Shown here one piece after another: positions 10,500 through 21,159 of a DNA stretch of 64,000 nucleotides. Location: positions 3,788,684 to 3,852,683 of the forward strand of contig CM055101.1 of NCBI GenBank assembly GCA_029204225.1, in the 5' to 3' direction. Positions within the stretch are counted from its first letter, which is position 1, and each line of letters begins with the position of its first letter. A program made the translations under genes and the position numbers. The notes beneath the pieces were generated by a model. That model saw only the letters and a program-made list of their open reading frames with translations. It was not told the origin of the DNA and did not search any database. Origin of the DNA: Diphasiastrum complanatum. Its lineage: Eukaryota > Streptophyta > Lycopodiopsida > Lycopodiales > Lycopodiaceae.

Positions 10500-11517
10500 A
10501 CTAACTCTGTATAGTCTCAGATATTTCATTAATAGTAGCAGGTTTAATATCTACAAACAGGATGATACCATCCCTGTAGATCAACCGCTTTCCATTCGTT
10601 ACAGCCTCCTATTTTGCTTTTTTCCGTTCTTGAACCTGAATGAAAGTAAGGTCTTCATCCAGGTATATCGTGGTGCCCCGCAGTGTAGATCTCTTCCCTA
10701 GCGCTTCATGACGACCAGTGGCATATGCAAAGCGTATAACAAGAGTACCTAGATCTTTCTTAGGTCGCCATGCAGTATCCATATCTTTGTGGTGGTGTTA
10801 AAGACTCTCTTCAAGAAACTTTTTAGCTTCACCAACAGCATCATGGGAGTTCGAAATACCTCTGACTTGGACATTAAGAGTCATTTACTCTCACAAACGG
10901 CTCTCGGTGAACGTAGCTGAGATAAAAGAAGGTGGAGGTGGTAGAACAACAATATTAGGACCCTTAAGCACATCTGCCCAAGATCGGACAGCGGTATGAT
11001 GTTGTTCCACTTGACTTTCAAGCTGTTGGATCTTAGATGAAGTAGTCGAATGAGAGGAAGCTTCAATTTTGACAGCTGCAACTTCTTTCTTGAGATCATC
11101 GATAGACGAATCTAGTTTCTGAAGATGAGATTGAACAGCTTGGATCATAGCTTCAAGAGAAAGAAGTTTTTTCCGATGGTCGTTGAGATATTCATAGGAA
11201 CGTAACTGATCTGCACGAATGAATGAGATCATAAAGGCTGGAGGCAGAGGAAATTCCTCTTCTGGGGTATTCGGGGTCAAAGGATCGGCTATGATGGATT
11301 CACTATTATCAAGAATAGGATCTGACGCAGGTATAGGGATTGCAACTGGAATAGAAGGTGAAGGTGAAGGTGGATCGAAGGTAGTTGCGATGGACGGGTC
11401 TGAAATGGAAGAAGAAAATGAGGCAGATGAAGAGGATGAAGCAAATGAAGCAGTGTTGGCAGGAAGGGTAGGTGCACCACCCCTCTTACTTTTAACCATA
11501 ATTCGAATCCTATGCAA
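10500..11517 (-). pseudogene. Degenerate ORF1-like gene: Pro/Ser-rich N-terminus, coiled coil, RRM/CTD-like tail
   Basis: The frame from 11517 to 10891 is 208 codons. Residues about 10-95 are low-complexity Ser/Pro (SFASSSSSASFSSSISD, PSPSPSIPVAIPIP). Residues about 105-180 are heptad-like (LLSLEAMIQAVQSHLQ, LDSSIDDLKKEVAAVKIE, SKIQQLESQVEQ), a likely coiled coil. After one or two frameshifts the minus strand continues with NVQVRGISNSHDAVGEAKKF (about 10880), TLVIRFAYATGRHEAL (about 10740), LRGTTIYLDEDLT (about 10670) and GKRLIYRDG (about 10580). That order recalls L1 ORF1p-type proteins (coiled coil, RRM, C-terminal domain). The family assignment is inference. A copy of the Pro-rich part also occurs at 13349-13901 and 16381-16745. 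Confidence 0.5.
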
Positions 11518-11673
11518 GCAAACAGTCCTGGTTCTGCAATCTGTTTGGAAGTCTGTTGGAGGTCAGTTGGAGGTAGGCTCATAGGCTAGCCATCGTTGTA
11601 ATTGATATCGCTGCAACTAGGCTTAGTTGGCAAGTCCACCGGGATCTTGATAGATCCGTTGTTCCGCTGAAAG

Positions 11674-11886
11674 CTGTGTGTGTGTGTGTGTGAGATTGTG
11701 TGTGAGTGATTGTATGTGTGTGTGAGATTGTGTGTGTGTGTATGTGAGTGTGAGATTGTGTGTGTATGTGAGTGTGTGAGAGAGTGTGTGTGTGAGATTG
11801 TGTGTGTGTGAGATTGAGTGATTGTGTGTGTGAGAGTGTGTGAGTGAGATTGCGTGTGTGTGACAGTGTGTGTGTGGGTGTGTGAG
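11674..11886. repeat. Interrupted (TG)n microsatellite
   Basis: About 210 bases of TG repeats are broken by tgagattg and gtgagtg units. Because the period is even, it gives spurious His/Thr/Ser-rich open frames on the minus strand, which are not genes. It lies 5' (minus strand) of the ORF1-like gene. Confidence 0.9.
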
Positions 11887-11894
11887 CGCCACAG

Positions 11895-11973
11895 TTGCAG
11901 CGGATCGCGATCCGTTGCAAAAACGTTCCAAATCGCGCAATCTGGAACGTTAGCAATCCGCGACCCGGATTGC
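11895..11973. repeat. Cluster of three GC-rich inverted repeats
   Basis: Three hairpin-capable units follow each other. The first is a 26-bp near-palindrome at 11895-11920 (TTGCAGCGGATCG...TTGCAA, one mismatched pair). The second has AACGTTCCA at 11922-11930 with TGGAACGTT at 11943-11951. The third has GCAATCCG at 11953-11960 with CGGATTGC at 11966-11973. The first two units recur in altered form at 15692-15726, which suggests part of a repeat family. Confidence 0.75.
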
Positions 11974-12369
11974 GAAATTTTTGTGAAAAAAAGACTAATG
12001 GCCAATTTTTCTTTTTGAGTTTAATACTAACTAAACCCTAATTGAATGGTGGACATGATGGAATGATTACAGTCCAAGATATATCATAGTTCAATCAGGC
12101 TATTTCTGATAACCGATTCTAAGATGCACATTCCGTGAAGTATTTCTAATTTTTGATAGACTAAGTCATGCCTTTCCAAATATTTGCTTTTGAAATCAGA
12201 AATCAGTTTTGCTTTTGAAATATTTGCTTTTCCAATAGACATCAGAAATCAGTTTTGAAATGTAGTTCTGATGCCAATGGTTTGCAAATCTACTGATTCC
12301 GTTTTCTGTTAGAAAACGATAGAAAGGGTTAGAAGGAGCCTTCCTTAGACTGGCGGGAGCTCTATACTT

Positions 12370-12510
12370 CTTGTGGAATAGCTGAAACCATCTGAAACCA
12401 TCTACTGATGTCTAGATTTATGAAACCATCTGAAAATGCAGCCATCTGAAACCATCTACTGATGTCTAGATTTCTGATGAATGTAGCCTGCAGCCATCTG
12501 AAACCAAGCA
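12370..12510. repeat. Short tandem/direct repeats (ccatctgaaaccatctactgatgtctag)
   Basis: The unit around ccatctgaaaccatctactgatgtctagattt appears at about 12387 and again at about 12448. Extra ccatctgaaacca copies lie at about 12380 and 12494. They interrupt the end of the copia integrase frame and give a repetitive spurious peptide tail (DISRWFQM). Confidence 0.7.
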
Positions 12511-12559
12511 ACAGATCTGCATAGCAATTTCTTTTTTTAAATCCTTTCACATGATACCC

Positions 12560-13260
12560 ATATTGGCAACTTTCCAAATATATATTAACTGCTTCAGCCC
12601 AAAACTTGTGAGGCAGCCCCTTTGCTTTGAGCATGCAACGGGCCATCTCCATAAGTGTGTGATTCTTTCGCTCGGCAACACCATTTTGTTGAGGCGTATA
12701 GGGAGTTGTCATTTGATGTAGAATTCCAATCTCTCGAAAAAATGCACCGAACGTATTCTTAATGTATTCCCCTCCTCAATCGGTGCGTAGGGTCTTCAAA
12801 GAATGCCCAAACTGATTTTCCACCATCACTAGAAAATCTTTGAAATGTTGAAAAACTTTTGATTTAGCCTTCATAGGATAGATCCATGTAAAACGGAAAA
12901 AAGTCATCAATAAAAGTCACAAAATAGATGCACTTTCCAATGGATTCGGTCTTCATTGGACCACAAACATCAGTATGAACCAAATCAAATTTATCACGAA
13001 CCCATATAGTTCCATCAATTGGAAAAGGTTTCCTTTGAAACTTTCCAAGTATACACCCCTCGCATACATGCCCTTCATGTCTTCAGCTTCTTCAAACTTG
13101 CAAAGTTGAGATGTCCAAACCTTGCGTGCCACAATTCAGCTAACTCCAACGATTGTGATGTAGAAGCAACAAGACATATAGAGGGAATTTGTCGCTCGTA
13201 GGTATCCATAATGAATAAGCCAGCATGCATTGTTCCCGAAACAATAATCAAGAGTGATCT
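12560..13260 (-). pseudogene. Copia integrase remnant
   Basis: On the minus strand 12712-12560 reads MTTPYTPQQNGVAERKNHTL and MARCMLKAKGLPHKFWAEAV, the conserved end of the copia integrase core with the catalytic Glu (VAERKN). Upstream (12720-13250) frameshifted pieces of the core and of the zinc-binding GAG-pre-integrase domain can be read (LWHARFGHLNFASL, from about 13139 down). Gag, protease and RT are absent. It is preceded (5') by a short LTR piece at 13268-13348. Confidence 0.75.
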
Positions 13261-13267
13261 TTTAGGA

Positions 13268-13348
13268 TTTTACCCCCATGTCTTATGCACAACTTACAAG
13301 TTACAAGTATACAAGCCTTAAGGGGCAAAATAGGCATTTATTTCAACA
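13268..13348 (-). repeat. Truncated copia LTR end
   Basis: The piece tacccccatg...aggggcaaaataggcatttatttcaaca resembles the end of the LTRs at 920-999 and 3460-3537 (catgccccatgag...agggtaaaataggcattactcttcaaca). It directly interrupts the Pro-rich reading frame copy to its right. In the related copy at 16381-16745 the corresponding sequence continues uninterrupted past this point. Confidence 0.6.
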
Positions 13349-13901
13349 AGTGTATACGAGATATTTGCTGTAGGTGGTGGTGCTGGGAAGGAAGAGGAGT
13401 GAGCAATGGTTGGTGTGGGAAGAATGGGGTCAGAAGACAAAGGAGGAGCAGAATCGGGAGGAGCAGCAGAATGGACAGAAAATGGTGGAATCGGCGGGCA
13501 TTTTGCTTGCGTGACAGGGGGTACACTAGCATCAGTAGACAGCGAGCCATCAGCGAGCGTGGGGAATGAGCAGTTAGCGAGGGTGGGTGATGAGCCTTCA
13601 GCAACGGTGAGTGGTGAGCCATCAGCGAGGGAGAATAGGGGTGGGGAGGTTAGCAAGGTAGCTAGCGAGGGTGAGCATCCATCAGTGAGGGGGGGGCAGC
13701 CAGCGAGGGTCGAGCAGTCGCAATCATCTTCAAGGGCAGCGAGGGGTAGAGCAAGGGAAGCGAGGGGAGCTGTAGCGAGGGGGACTGTAGCGAGCAGGGC
13801 TGGAGAAGAAGCAGTGAGGGGAAGTGGGGAGTCAGCGAGGGGGGGTTTGGTGTGGCACTGGCAGCGAGGGTAGGGGAGCGGGAGGATCTGCGAGGAGCCA
13901 T
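13349..13901 (-). pseudogene. Second copy of the Pro/Ser-rich ORF, cut by an LTR
   Basis: Frames at 13901-13662 and 13656-13318 (minus) read through Ser/Pro/Ala-rich sequence ending SSDPILPTPTIAHSSSFPA and PPPTANISYT. The plus-strand copy near 16510-16600 has SDPILPTPITASS and the nucleotide match cctacagcaartatc. The region is dominated by an imperfect minisatellite (agcgaggg-type units between about 13545 and 13870) that gives a repeated SLADGS-like peptide. The match to the 16.5-kb copy stops exactly at the LTR fragment, so the copia insertion interrupted it. Confidence 0.5.
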
Positions 13902-14082
13902 GAAGCGAAGTCGGGGTCAGGTGGTGGACAAATGGTAGGCAGCAGGCGGACCTGGGTAGGGCGGACCTGGGCGGACAGGGCAGAGTGGACAGGGTAGGGC
14001 GGACCTGGGGCGGTGGACAGCAGGGACAGGGCAGTCAGGGTCGTAGAGCACCAGGAGCACCATCGCGAGCAGGAGCACCATC

Positions 14083-14083
<1 letters not shown>

Positions 14084-14120
<37 letters not shown>

Positions 14121-14257
14121 GGTTGAAAAACGATTCCATATGGTTGAAAAATGGTTCAGGACGATGCAGTATGGTGATTGGTTCAGAACACTTAGCATGG
14201 TTTTTGTTTAGCATGATTCAGCATTTTTGTTTAGTTTGTTGGATCTGAGAGAGATAA

Positions 14258-14326
<69 letters not shown>

Positions 14327-14332
14327 GAGAGG
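14084..14332. repeat. (GA)n microsatellites
   Basis: Pure GA runs occupy about 14084-14118 and 14264-14330, separated by AT-rich sequence with a repeated ggttgaaaaaygattc motif. They lie 5' (minus strand) of the second Pro-rich ORF copy. Confidence 0.9.
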
Positions 14333-14413
14333 GAGTTAAATTTTGGGGCATCATGTTTTTTTATTAATGCACCTGGGAGTTAAAGCGTGAACCTAGGAGT
14401 TAATGCACCTAAA

Positions 14414-15114
14414 CTAGACCATCCTGCACCCGAAACGTTCGGCAAAATACGCAGTAATTATGCTCTTAATTAGAGCTTTCACCTGATACCCATATTGCAC
14501 AAAAAAAAACCAAAAAAAATAAAAAATTAAAAAAACGTTTCTGGAAAAAAAATTCCATATTTTCGAAACGCGTTTCAGAAACGCAGTGCAACTATGATTT
14601 GAACTAAGTAAAGAACTTAAAATCTTGACTTTTATACTTAAGCAAGTATATCCATACTTTCCTGGAAAAATCATCCACAAATACCATGAAGAGGATGCTC
14701 CCCCTATAGACTCAGTTTGCATGGGACCACATAAGTCTATATGAACAAGTTCCAAGATCTCCTTGGCTCTATATGCTCCATCCTTAGGAAATTGCATACG
14801 ATGATGCTTGCCCATAACACAGCCTTCACAGATTTTTTCCGAAGATACATTATTAGGTAATCCTATTACCATATATTGTCTTTTAGAACCTGTAAGCTTT
14901 TATAGTTCAAATGTCTAAACCTTTCATGACATAATTCGAACATATTTGCCTCTCTACTTGAATTTGAAACCAAAAGATAAGCATTAGGGTCTTCTCCCAA
15001 AACGCACAGCTTGGCACCAAATAATAGTGATGCCAATTGTCGACAAGAATCTGATAAGATGGTAGAGCCTAAGTCTCGTCGCGTCATGTGCCAACCATAG
15101 CTCCATAGCATCAA
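14414..15114 (-). pseudogene. Copia GAG-pre-integrase / integrase N-terminal remnant
   Basis: Two overlapping frames (15114-14866 and 14872-14414, minus) encode LCVLGEDPNAYLLVSNSS, ELCHERFRHLNYKSLQVLKD and NNVSSEKICEGCVMGKHHRM, then ELVHIDLCGPMQTESIGG. These are the His-His-Cys-Cys zinc domain and the first catalytic Asp region (HIDLCGPM) of a copia integrase. A frameshift of a few bases separates them near 14870. The frame decays after about 14640 and meets AT-rich sequence. It shares an atatgggtatcaggtgaaag stretch with the remnant ending near 12570. Confidence 0.8.
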
Positions 15115-16316
15115 ATACCCATTATAACAACAAAATGAGAAGAACTCAAGAAAGTTTATGTGAATTCAAAAAATGTCATAAAGGATCCAAATGAGCCTCA
15201 AATAATCATAAAATGGATGAAGATCCAAGCAAAATCAATGCCACTTAATTATTGCGGCCTTAAGCTAGAAGAGTATGAACTCTCATGTGAAAATAATGGC
15301 ACATAACAACATGGTAGCTCTCAAAGAAAAGCTTCCAACACTCACAAAACTCAAATCACGTATATAAAGAATAGCCTCCAATTTACCATGACACTAGTTG
15401 TCTATAGTGCTTAGAAGTGCCTCCAAAACTGTTCAAAGATTTAACTGGTCACCTTTGAGTAATTGCATCCATAATCATTAGGGTTTCCCGGAACATGCAC
15501 TTAATTATGTTTTCTTTTCAAAAAAAAACATAATTGTTGGTGTGTAAAATTGTTTAGAGATTGTTTAGACAGTCTGTTTTTGCTACTATTAAGGGCTTTT
15601 TTAGGCTATTTATTGTTTTATTTTTTTTCTATTAAGAAAAAAAAAAATTTAAGCGATTTGGACAACATTTTCCTATCCGAAACGCTTGTTCTGGAACGTC
15701 GTTGCAGCGGAATGTGATCCGCTGCAGCATTGATCTAAAACACTCGTCATTCGTATATGATTTATCTATCAAATTTAAATCTTTGTCTAGTATTAAGTTA
15801 CATCTTTCTAAGATAAGAACCCTACCCTAATTTTTCCCCAGTTGTTTTTTCCATACCATGGTTGCTCGACCAGAAAGCAAGAATTATGATAGTAACTAAA
15901 TAATATATTTCAAACAGGTCCAAGTGCCCAACCCATATGGTTAAATGTCAAATGACAACAAATGATAACACGGGACCCAAGGCCCAAGTACTTGTCCCAA
16001 ATATGTCTCTAAGCATCCTATTGCAGCTATCTTAGAAGACCAAAAACAATCCAAATGAAAAGACAAAAATATGGTTATAATGCAAAGAAAGAAAGCTCTT
16101 CTATGATACCCATTTACTTGTTTTTCATCACATAAGTTGAAACAAAGGGCTACCGAACCTTAGAAACAAGAGGAAAGAGCTTCTTGGACATGCCCCCAGC
16201 CAAGACCACCACCTGAAACTTCATAATTGGCCCCATATCTGCCTGTGCTCTACCCCTGTCAAAATGGTAATCCATTCAATAAGTTTTCAAAACAAAACAA
16301 CATAGCATATGTGCTA
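15115..16316. other. Non-coding stretch with a GC-rich palindrome
   Basis: There are no credible genes. The stretch is AT-rich except for 15680-15728, which carries ccgaaacg, ctggaacgtcgttgcagcgg and a palindrome with perfect 9-bp arms TGCAGCGGA (15703-15711) and TCCGCTGCA (15718-15726). This relates to 11895-11951 and may be the 5' part of the third Pro-rich ORF unit that follows. Confidence 0.5.
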
Positions 16317-16363
<47 letters not shown>

Positions 16364-16745
16364 CTCTCCAGCCGCCTTCCACCATGCCTCCACGCCTGGC
16401 CTCTCCGTGCTCGCCTGCGTGGCAACAGGTTCTGCCGCCCGCTCTTGCCCGCCGATGTCCTCCTCTTCTGCTTATTCTGCTCCTATTCTTTCTTCCGATT
16501 ATGCTCCTCTTCCTTTTTCTGATCCCATTCTTCCCACTCCGATCACTGCTAGTTCTCTTCCCACCAAGAACCACAACCTACAGCAAGTATCCCATATACG
16601 CCCTCTAAATCAACCGAACCTTTTTCTTCTTGGCAAATCAATCAAATCAAGGCAGATTTCCAAATTTTGCAGCAAGAAACGGTTACCTCTTTGATCAATG
16701 AGAAGAACATGTTGCAGTCAAAAGTTGCATCACTCAGTTAGGGAC
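16317..16745 (+). pseudogene. Third copy of the Pro/Ser-rich ORF behind a (CT)n tract
   Basis: A (CT)n run at 16318-16368 is followed by a plus-strand frame with Ala/Ser/Pro-rich sequence (MSSSSAYSAPILSSDYAPLP, FSDPILPTPITASSLP). In a shifted frame it continues FSSWQINQIKADFQILQQET and SLINEKNMLQSKVASL, a probable coiled coil. There is no start-to-stop frame of convincing length, so it is a fragment. Its layout (GC-rich inverted repeat, dinucleotide repeat, Pro-rich N-terminus, coiled coil) matches the copies on the minus strand at 13.3-14.3 and 10.9-11.9 kb. Confidence 0.45.
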
Positions 16746-16789
16746 TACAGGATACAGGCCTACTAGGCTACTCTGCATATATTCCGCAT

Positions 16790-17195
16790 GCCTCTTTACA
16801 TTTATTGTTGGTTATGTATATTTCTGGTTACGCATTTTATATTAGTCATGTACAGGCCCCAGAGCCTTTTTATATGCTTATGACCCGCACTGGGTCCTTT
16901 TTTATGACATTGACTGGCCTTGGGCCCTTATTATATGGTTATATGTGGAGTGGGGGCCCGTAGGAGGGCGCACTATTTTCCCTCCACATTTTGCCTCCCT
17001 TTACTTTTGAATTCCTATTTTAGGGTTCATTGGTAGGGTATTTATAGGGGCATTTGTACACTCATTTTTCAGATTATTGATTGGTATTGCTTGGGCTCTT
17101 CGTGGGAGAACCTATTGTCTTGTCTATTTCTTGTAGGGCTTTAGTCTATTGCTGTCTTTTATGCTTCATTGATTCAACACCTGAGATTTTGATCA
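16790..17195 (+). repeat. 5' LTR of a Ty3/gypsy element (left border approximate)
   Basis: The sequence ends GATCA, five bases before a primer site. It has a TATA-like element (tatttatagg, about 17039-17048) and a promoter-like layout. Repeated gcccc/gagccttttta elements are seen at 16855-16935. There is no second LTR in the window, so the left border is an estimate. Confidence 0.5.
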
Positions 17196-17200
17196 TAACT

Positions 17201-17212
17201 TGGTATCAGAGC
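17201..17212 (+). promoter_or_regulatory. tRNA-iMet primer binding site of the gypsy element
   Basis: TGGTATCAGAGC follows the LTR end after taact. It is the standard initiator-Met tRNA primer site and marks the start of the internal region. Confidence 0.85.
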
Positions 17213-17947
17213 ACTTTCCTGATTGCTGAATTTCATATCTGATTTTCTGATTGGGTGCCCATTTTCCTTGCTGATTTTTTCTCTCTTTGCTGAGGGCTTT
17301 CGTCTCTTTGCTTCAGCAACATTCAGCACAGTTTGGAGGAGGACCAACTCCCATCAGAGCATTTTCCTTGGCGGAGCTTTAGCAGATAGTTAGCGGAAGT
17401 ACTTCCACTAAATTTGGCGGCCGGAAAAAAAAAATTTGGGCCGATTATTTCCGGCACCCAAGTTCCAAATCCTTTTCCCTCTTTTTTTTTGAATCCTCCA
17501 TTTGATTCAGGGAGAGGATTCCTTGATATCTTTTCAGCATTGATTGGAGGCTGTCCAGTGCCCTACTTCATCACATTTTTCAGCCATTGTTCCAGCAGAG
17601 TTTCAGCCATATTTCAGTTTTGATTGGAGGCTGTCCATCGCCCTATTTCATCACGTTTTCCACAGATTTCCAGCCATATTTTCAGCATTGATTGGCGGCT
17701 GTCCAGCGCCCACTTTCATTCTCCTTGTGGTCACATTTTCCAGCCAGCTCTTCGCACACGCTTGGAGCTCTATCGAGAGGTATCTTTGCTGGTTTTTCCT
17801 TGCTTTCCACACCTTTTCTTGACATTTGTCATTTCCTTTCTTGCTCTTAGTGTCGTTTGTGTACCTAAAGCGTATTTGGGGTGACGACAAAAGTCCGCTC
17901 CCTCCGATATTAAGCTTTTCTTACACTCTCTTCACTTCCTGCATTCC

Positions 17948-19678
17948 TTGACCATGGATACTTCCCCTACATCTTCTGAGCCTCGCATACCGTCTTCCAC
18001 TTACCTTGACGAAGTACGGCATGAATTCCCAGATCATCTTAGGGAAGCCATGAGTGATGTACGCACTGATTTACGCCAGGAGTTACGAGAGACGTTCACT
18101 GCTCTTTCTGCCCAGATTGCTACACTATCATTACAGTCCAGTGTTTCTCCACTATCTCCACCTGTTCCCCCACAGCGTACATTTCCACCACCCGAGACTC
18201 CTTCATCTTCTGGTCCTTTGCCACGAGACTTTAAGGATAAGGTTCAGCTTACTGTGTATTCTGGGTCATCCGATGGGAATGAACTCGAGAATTGGTATTC
18301 TCAGCTTGAGACCTACTTCCTTATGTTTCCGAAGACTGACATTCAGCAAATACACTTGGCTGCTTTACATTTGGAGGGCCGTGCTGCTACTTGGTGGCGC
18401 ATGTTTCGCCAGACGGCTTCACACCCTGGCCTTGCTAGTTGGATAGAGTTTATGACAGCACTCCGCCTAGCGATGATTGATCCTCAGTGGCTTATTCGAC
18501 AGCGCGACATCTTTCGCAGTTTATCTCACACTGGTGACTTGGCTGCTTATACGACACGGTTTACAGAGCTTTCCTATCTATTCCCAGATATTTCTACATT
18601 GGAGCTCATCTCTCGCTACGTTGTTGGTCTACGAGGCGCACTCAGGTATGATGTTTCTTCTTTTTTTCCACTCACTCTTTCTCACGCCATCTCCCTTGCT
18701 ACCGCACTGCAGCACAAGTACTCTCCCATCTCTTCCTCTGTTTCTCGTCCTTCACGTCCTTTCACACGTCCTATTTTTTCCTCTCCATCCTCTGCTAGTC
18801 CCACATCTGTCAGTTCACCTTCGTCCACTCTTCCTTCTGCACCATGTCCTCCTTTTTCTCCTCGTCCTGTTTTTGTTCGTCACTACTCACAGCCTGAGAT
18901 GTCTGAGATCCGTGAAAAGCACTTATGTTTCAACTATAAGAGTCCTGATCATATCGCCCGTGATTGCCGACAGCCTGCCACTGCTACTGCCGTCTATTTC
19001 CATGATGCTGACACACCTGATGATAGTCCTGATTCTGCCATATGCCTTCATATTCTTGATGATGACCCACCTGTTGATCAGTTTGCCACACCCACTGAGC
19101 CTGTTCGTGATTCCCCTGATCTAGCTGTATGCCATGCTCAGCTTGCTTATGCTACTTGGGCCGGTAAGCCGGGTCCACGCCATATCCGTCTTCGCGTACG
19201 TATCACTGGTCGTGAGTTTATTGCCCTTGTTGACACGGGTAGCACTCACTCGTTTCTCAGCAGTCATATTACTACACGCATTCGTGCTATGCCAGTCACT
19301 ACGCCTCATCCCCTGCATGTTGAGGTTGCCAGCGCACACTCTTTTCCTAGTACGCAGATGTATCAGCAGCTTTCATATCGGATTGGAGACTTCCTTGGTC
19401 AGGCAGATTTTCATATTATTCCACTTACACGGTACGATCTTATCCTCGGTGCTGATTGGTTTGCATCCCTTGGTGCGGTTACAGTAGACCTCCAGCAGCA
19501 GACATTGACATTCTCTCATGATGGTACTCAGCATATATTTTCCGGTATTGATTCTCGGCAGGACTATCAGCTTATTTCCAGGAAGCAGTTCATACGGAGC
19601 CTCCCGAAGGCCCACTGTGTGGCTATTCTTTGTGTTCAGCCAGTTCAGCCTATTGCGGATGCACCACCTTTGCCATAG
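17948..19678 (+). CDS. Gypsy Gag-protease polyprotein
   Basis: This uninterrupted frame of 576 codons is the longest open frame in the window. Order: N-terminal coiled segment (residues about 20-60); Ser/Pro linker; retrotransposon Gag domain (about 110-230, with [14 protein letters not shown] and [16 protein letters not shown]); Ser/Pro-rich linker; a zinc knuckle [14 protein letters not shown] (about 328-341) whose second Cys is Tyr, so it may not bind zinc; and an aspartic protease with [13 protein letters not shown] (about 425-437) and [12 protein letters not shown]. The stop at 19676-19678 is followed by RT in another frame. A frame-shifted or separate pol is plausible, but pol itself is damaged. 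An ATG two codons upstream of MDTSPTS opens the frame. Confidence 0.85.
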   Translation: MTMDTSPTSSEPRIPSSTYLDEVRHEFPDHLREAMSDVRTDLRQELRETFTALSAQIATLSLQSSVSPLSPPVPPQRTFPPPETPSSSGPLPRDFKDKVQLTVYSGSSDGNELENWYSQLETYFLMFPKTDIQQIHLAALHLEGRAATWWRMFRQTASHPGLASWIEFMTALRLAMIDPQWLIRQRDIFRSLSHTGDLAAYTTRFTELSYLFPDISTLELISRYVVGLRGALRYDVSSFFPLTLSHAISLATALQHKYSPISSSVSRPSRPFTRPIFSSPSSASPTSVSSPSSTLPSAPCPPFSPRPVFVRHYSQPEMSEIREKHLCFNYKSPDHIARDCRQPATATAVYFHDADTPDDSPDSAICLHILDDDPPVDQFATPTEPVRDSPDLAVCHAQLAYATWAGKPGPRHIRLRVRITGREFIALVDTGSTHSFLSSHITTRIRAMPVTTPHPLHVEVASAHSFPSTQMYQQLSYRIGDFLGQADFHIIPLTRYDLILGADWFASLGAVTVDLQQQTLTFSHDGTQHIFSGIDSRQDYQLISRKQFIRSLPKAHCVAILCVQPVQPIADAPPLP

Positions 19679-19680
19679 GT

Positions 19681-21150
19681 ATTTTCTGAACTGTTGCGTG
19701 AAATTTGAGCATGTTTTTAGAGAGCCGACTCAGTTACCACCTTTACGAGATGTCAACCACCATATAGACCTTGTTTCCTCTGCATCACCTCCTTTTCGTA
19801 TGTCTATTGTTGAGCGCGAGGAAGTCCAACGTCAAATGTCTGATTTATTACGTCAAGGCCTTATTGTTCCTAGCCACAGTCCTTTTGGTGCTCCTGTTTT
19901 ACTTGTTGATAAGAAGGACGGTACTAAACGTCTATGTATTGATTATCGTGCTTTAAATAAACTTATTATCCGTAATCAGTACCCTATCCCTCATATGGAT
20001 GACCTGTTTGACCAGTTAGGCCAAGCCACGATCTTTTCTAAACTTGACCTCTGTTCCGGTTATCACCAGATTCGTATGCATCCTCCTGATGAGCACAAGA
20101 CAGCTTTCCGTACCCACTTTGGTCTGTATGAGTTTTGTGTCCTTCCTTTTGGTGTTACCAATGGCCCGCCCACTTTTTAGAATGTCATGAATAACATCTT
20201 TCGTCCTCTGCTTGGAAAGTGTGTCATTGTTTATTTTGACCTAATTTATAGCACCACTCTCTCTCTTCATGTTCAGCACGTTCGTTCTGTTTTTGTTTTG
20301 TTAGTTACTCATCATCTGTATGCTAAACGTTCTAAATGTTCTTTTGTTGTTGTACAAATCGAGTTTTTGGGCTTCTTTGTTACTAATGGTACTGTTCGTC
20401 TCGACCCTCGTAAGGTCCGTTCTATTCTTTCATGGCCTGTGCCTGCTGATGTTCATGATGTTCGTATGTTTCTTGGTCTTGCTATCCATCTTCGTAAACC
20501 AGTTGCTCATTTTGCCACTCTTGCATCTCCTTTGCATGCTCTGTTGAAAAAGGAAACTTCGTTTGCTTGGACTCCCGCATGTCAGTTAGCTTTTGATACT
20601 TTGAAGGTTAAGCTTACCACTGCCCCTGTTTTATGTCTTCCAGATTTTTCCCAGCGTTTTGTTGTTGAGACTGATGCTAGTTCCACAGGATTAGGTGCTT
20701 TGTTACGTCAGCGTCAGTGTGTTATTGCATATGAATCCCGTCGTCTTCTTTGTATGAGCAGTGCTATTCCACTCATGAAAAAGAGTTGCTTGCTATCATT
20801 TTTGCTTTAAAGAAGTGGTGTCATTATCTATATCGTGTTCCGTTTGATGTTTTTCCTGATCACCAGTCACTTCGTTATTTGTATACACAAAAGGATCTTA
20901 GTGATCGTCAGTACCGTTGGCTTCAGTTTTTACAGTCCTTTCATTTTGATATTCATTATAAGCCTGGTAAAAGTAACGCTGCTGCTGATGCTTTGTCTCG
21001 TTTACCTACTCTTACTTACAGTCTTGTTACGTCTCCCCACTCTGGGTATGATGATCTTCCTCAGGCTTATGCCACATGTCCAGACTTTCGTGATATTATG
21101 TCGTCTGCCTCTCGTCCATCCTACCATTGCTTCCAAGGCTTTTCCGTCTA
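19681..21150 (+). pseudogene. Gypsy reverse transcriptase and RNase H, broken; integrase missing
   Basis: RT starts near 19700 ([67 protein letters not shown]). A stop follows at 20178. The next frame has VIVYFDLIYS where the catalytic YxDD should be, so the second Asp is lost, then FLGFFVTNGTVRLDP and the RNase H start FVVETDASSTGLGALL. A shift near 20750 leads to CYSTHEKELLAIIFALKKW and HYKPGKSNAAADALSRL. Homology stops near 21140 with no integrase or 3' LTR, so the element is truncated on the side where the hAT gene begins. Confidence 0.85.
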
Positions 21151-21159
21151 AGCCCCATA

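Noticed and set aside
11579-12005. Three overlapping His/Thr/Ser-rich ORFs of 105-139 codons on the minus strand
   Set aside because: They are translations of the (TG)n microsatellite in three frames; length comes from the repeat, not from coding selection.
13406-13873. 155-codon plus-strand ORF rich in Ser/Gly/Ala/Arg
   Set aside because: It is the shadow of the Pro/Ser-rich minus-strand copy and of an agcgaggg minisatellite.
18054-19487. Several Leu-rich plus-strand ORFs inside the gypsy gag
   Set aside because: They are out-of-frame shadows of the 576-codon Gag-protease frame in a CT-rich sequence.
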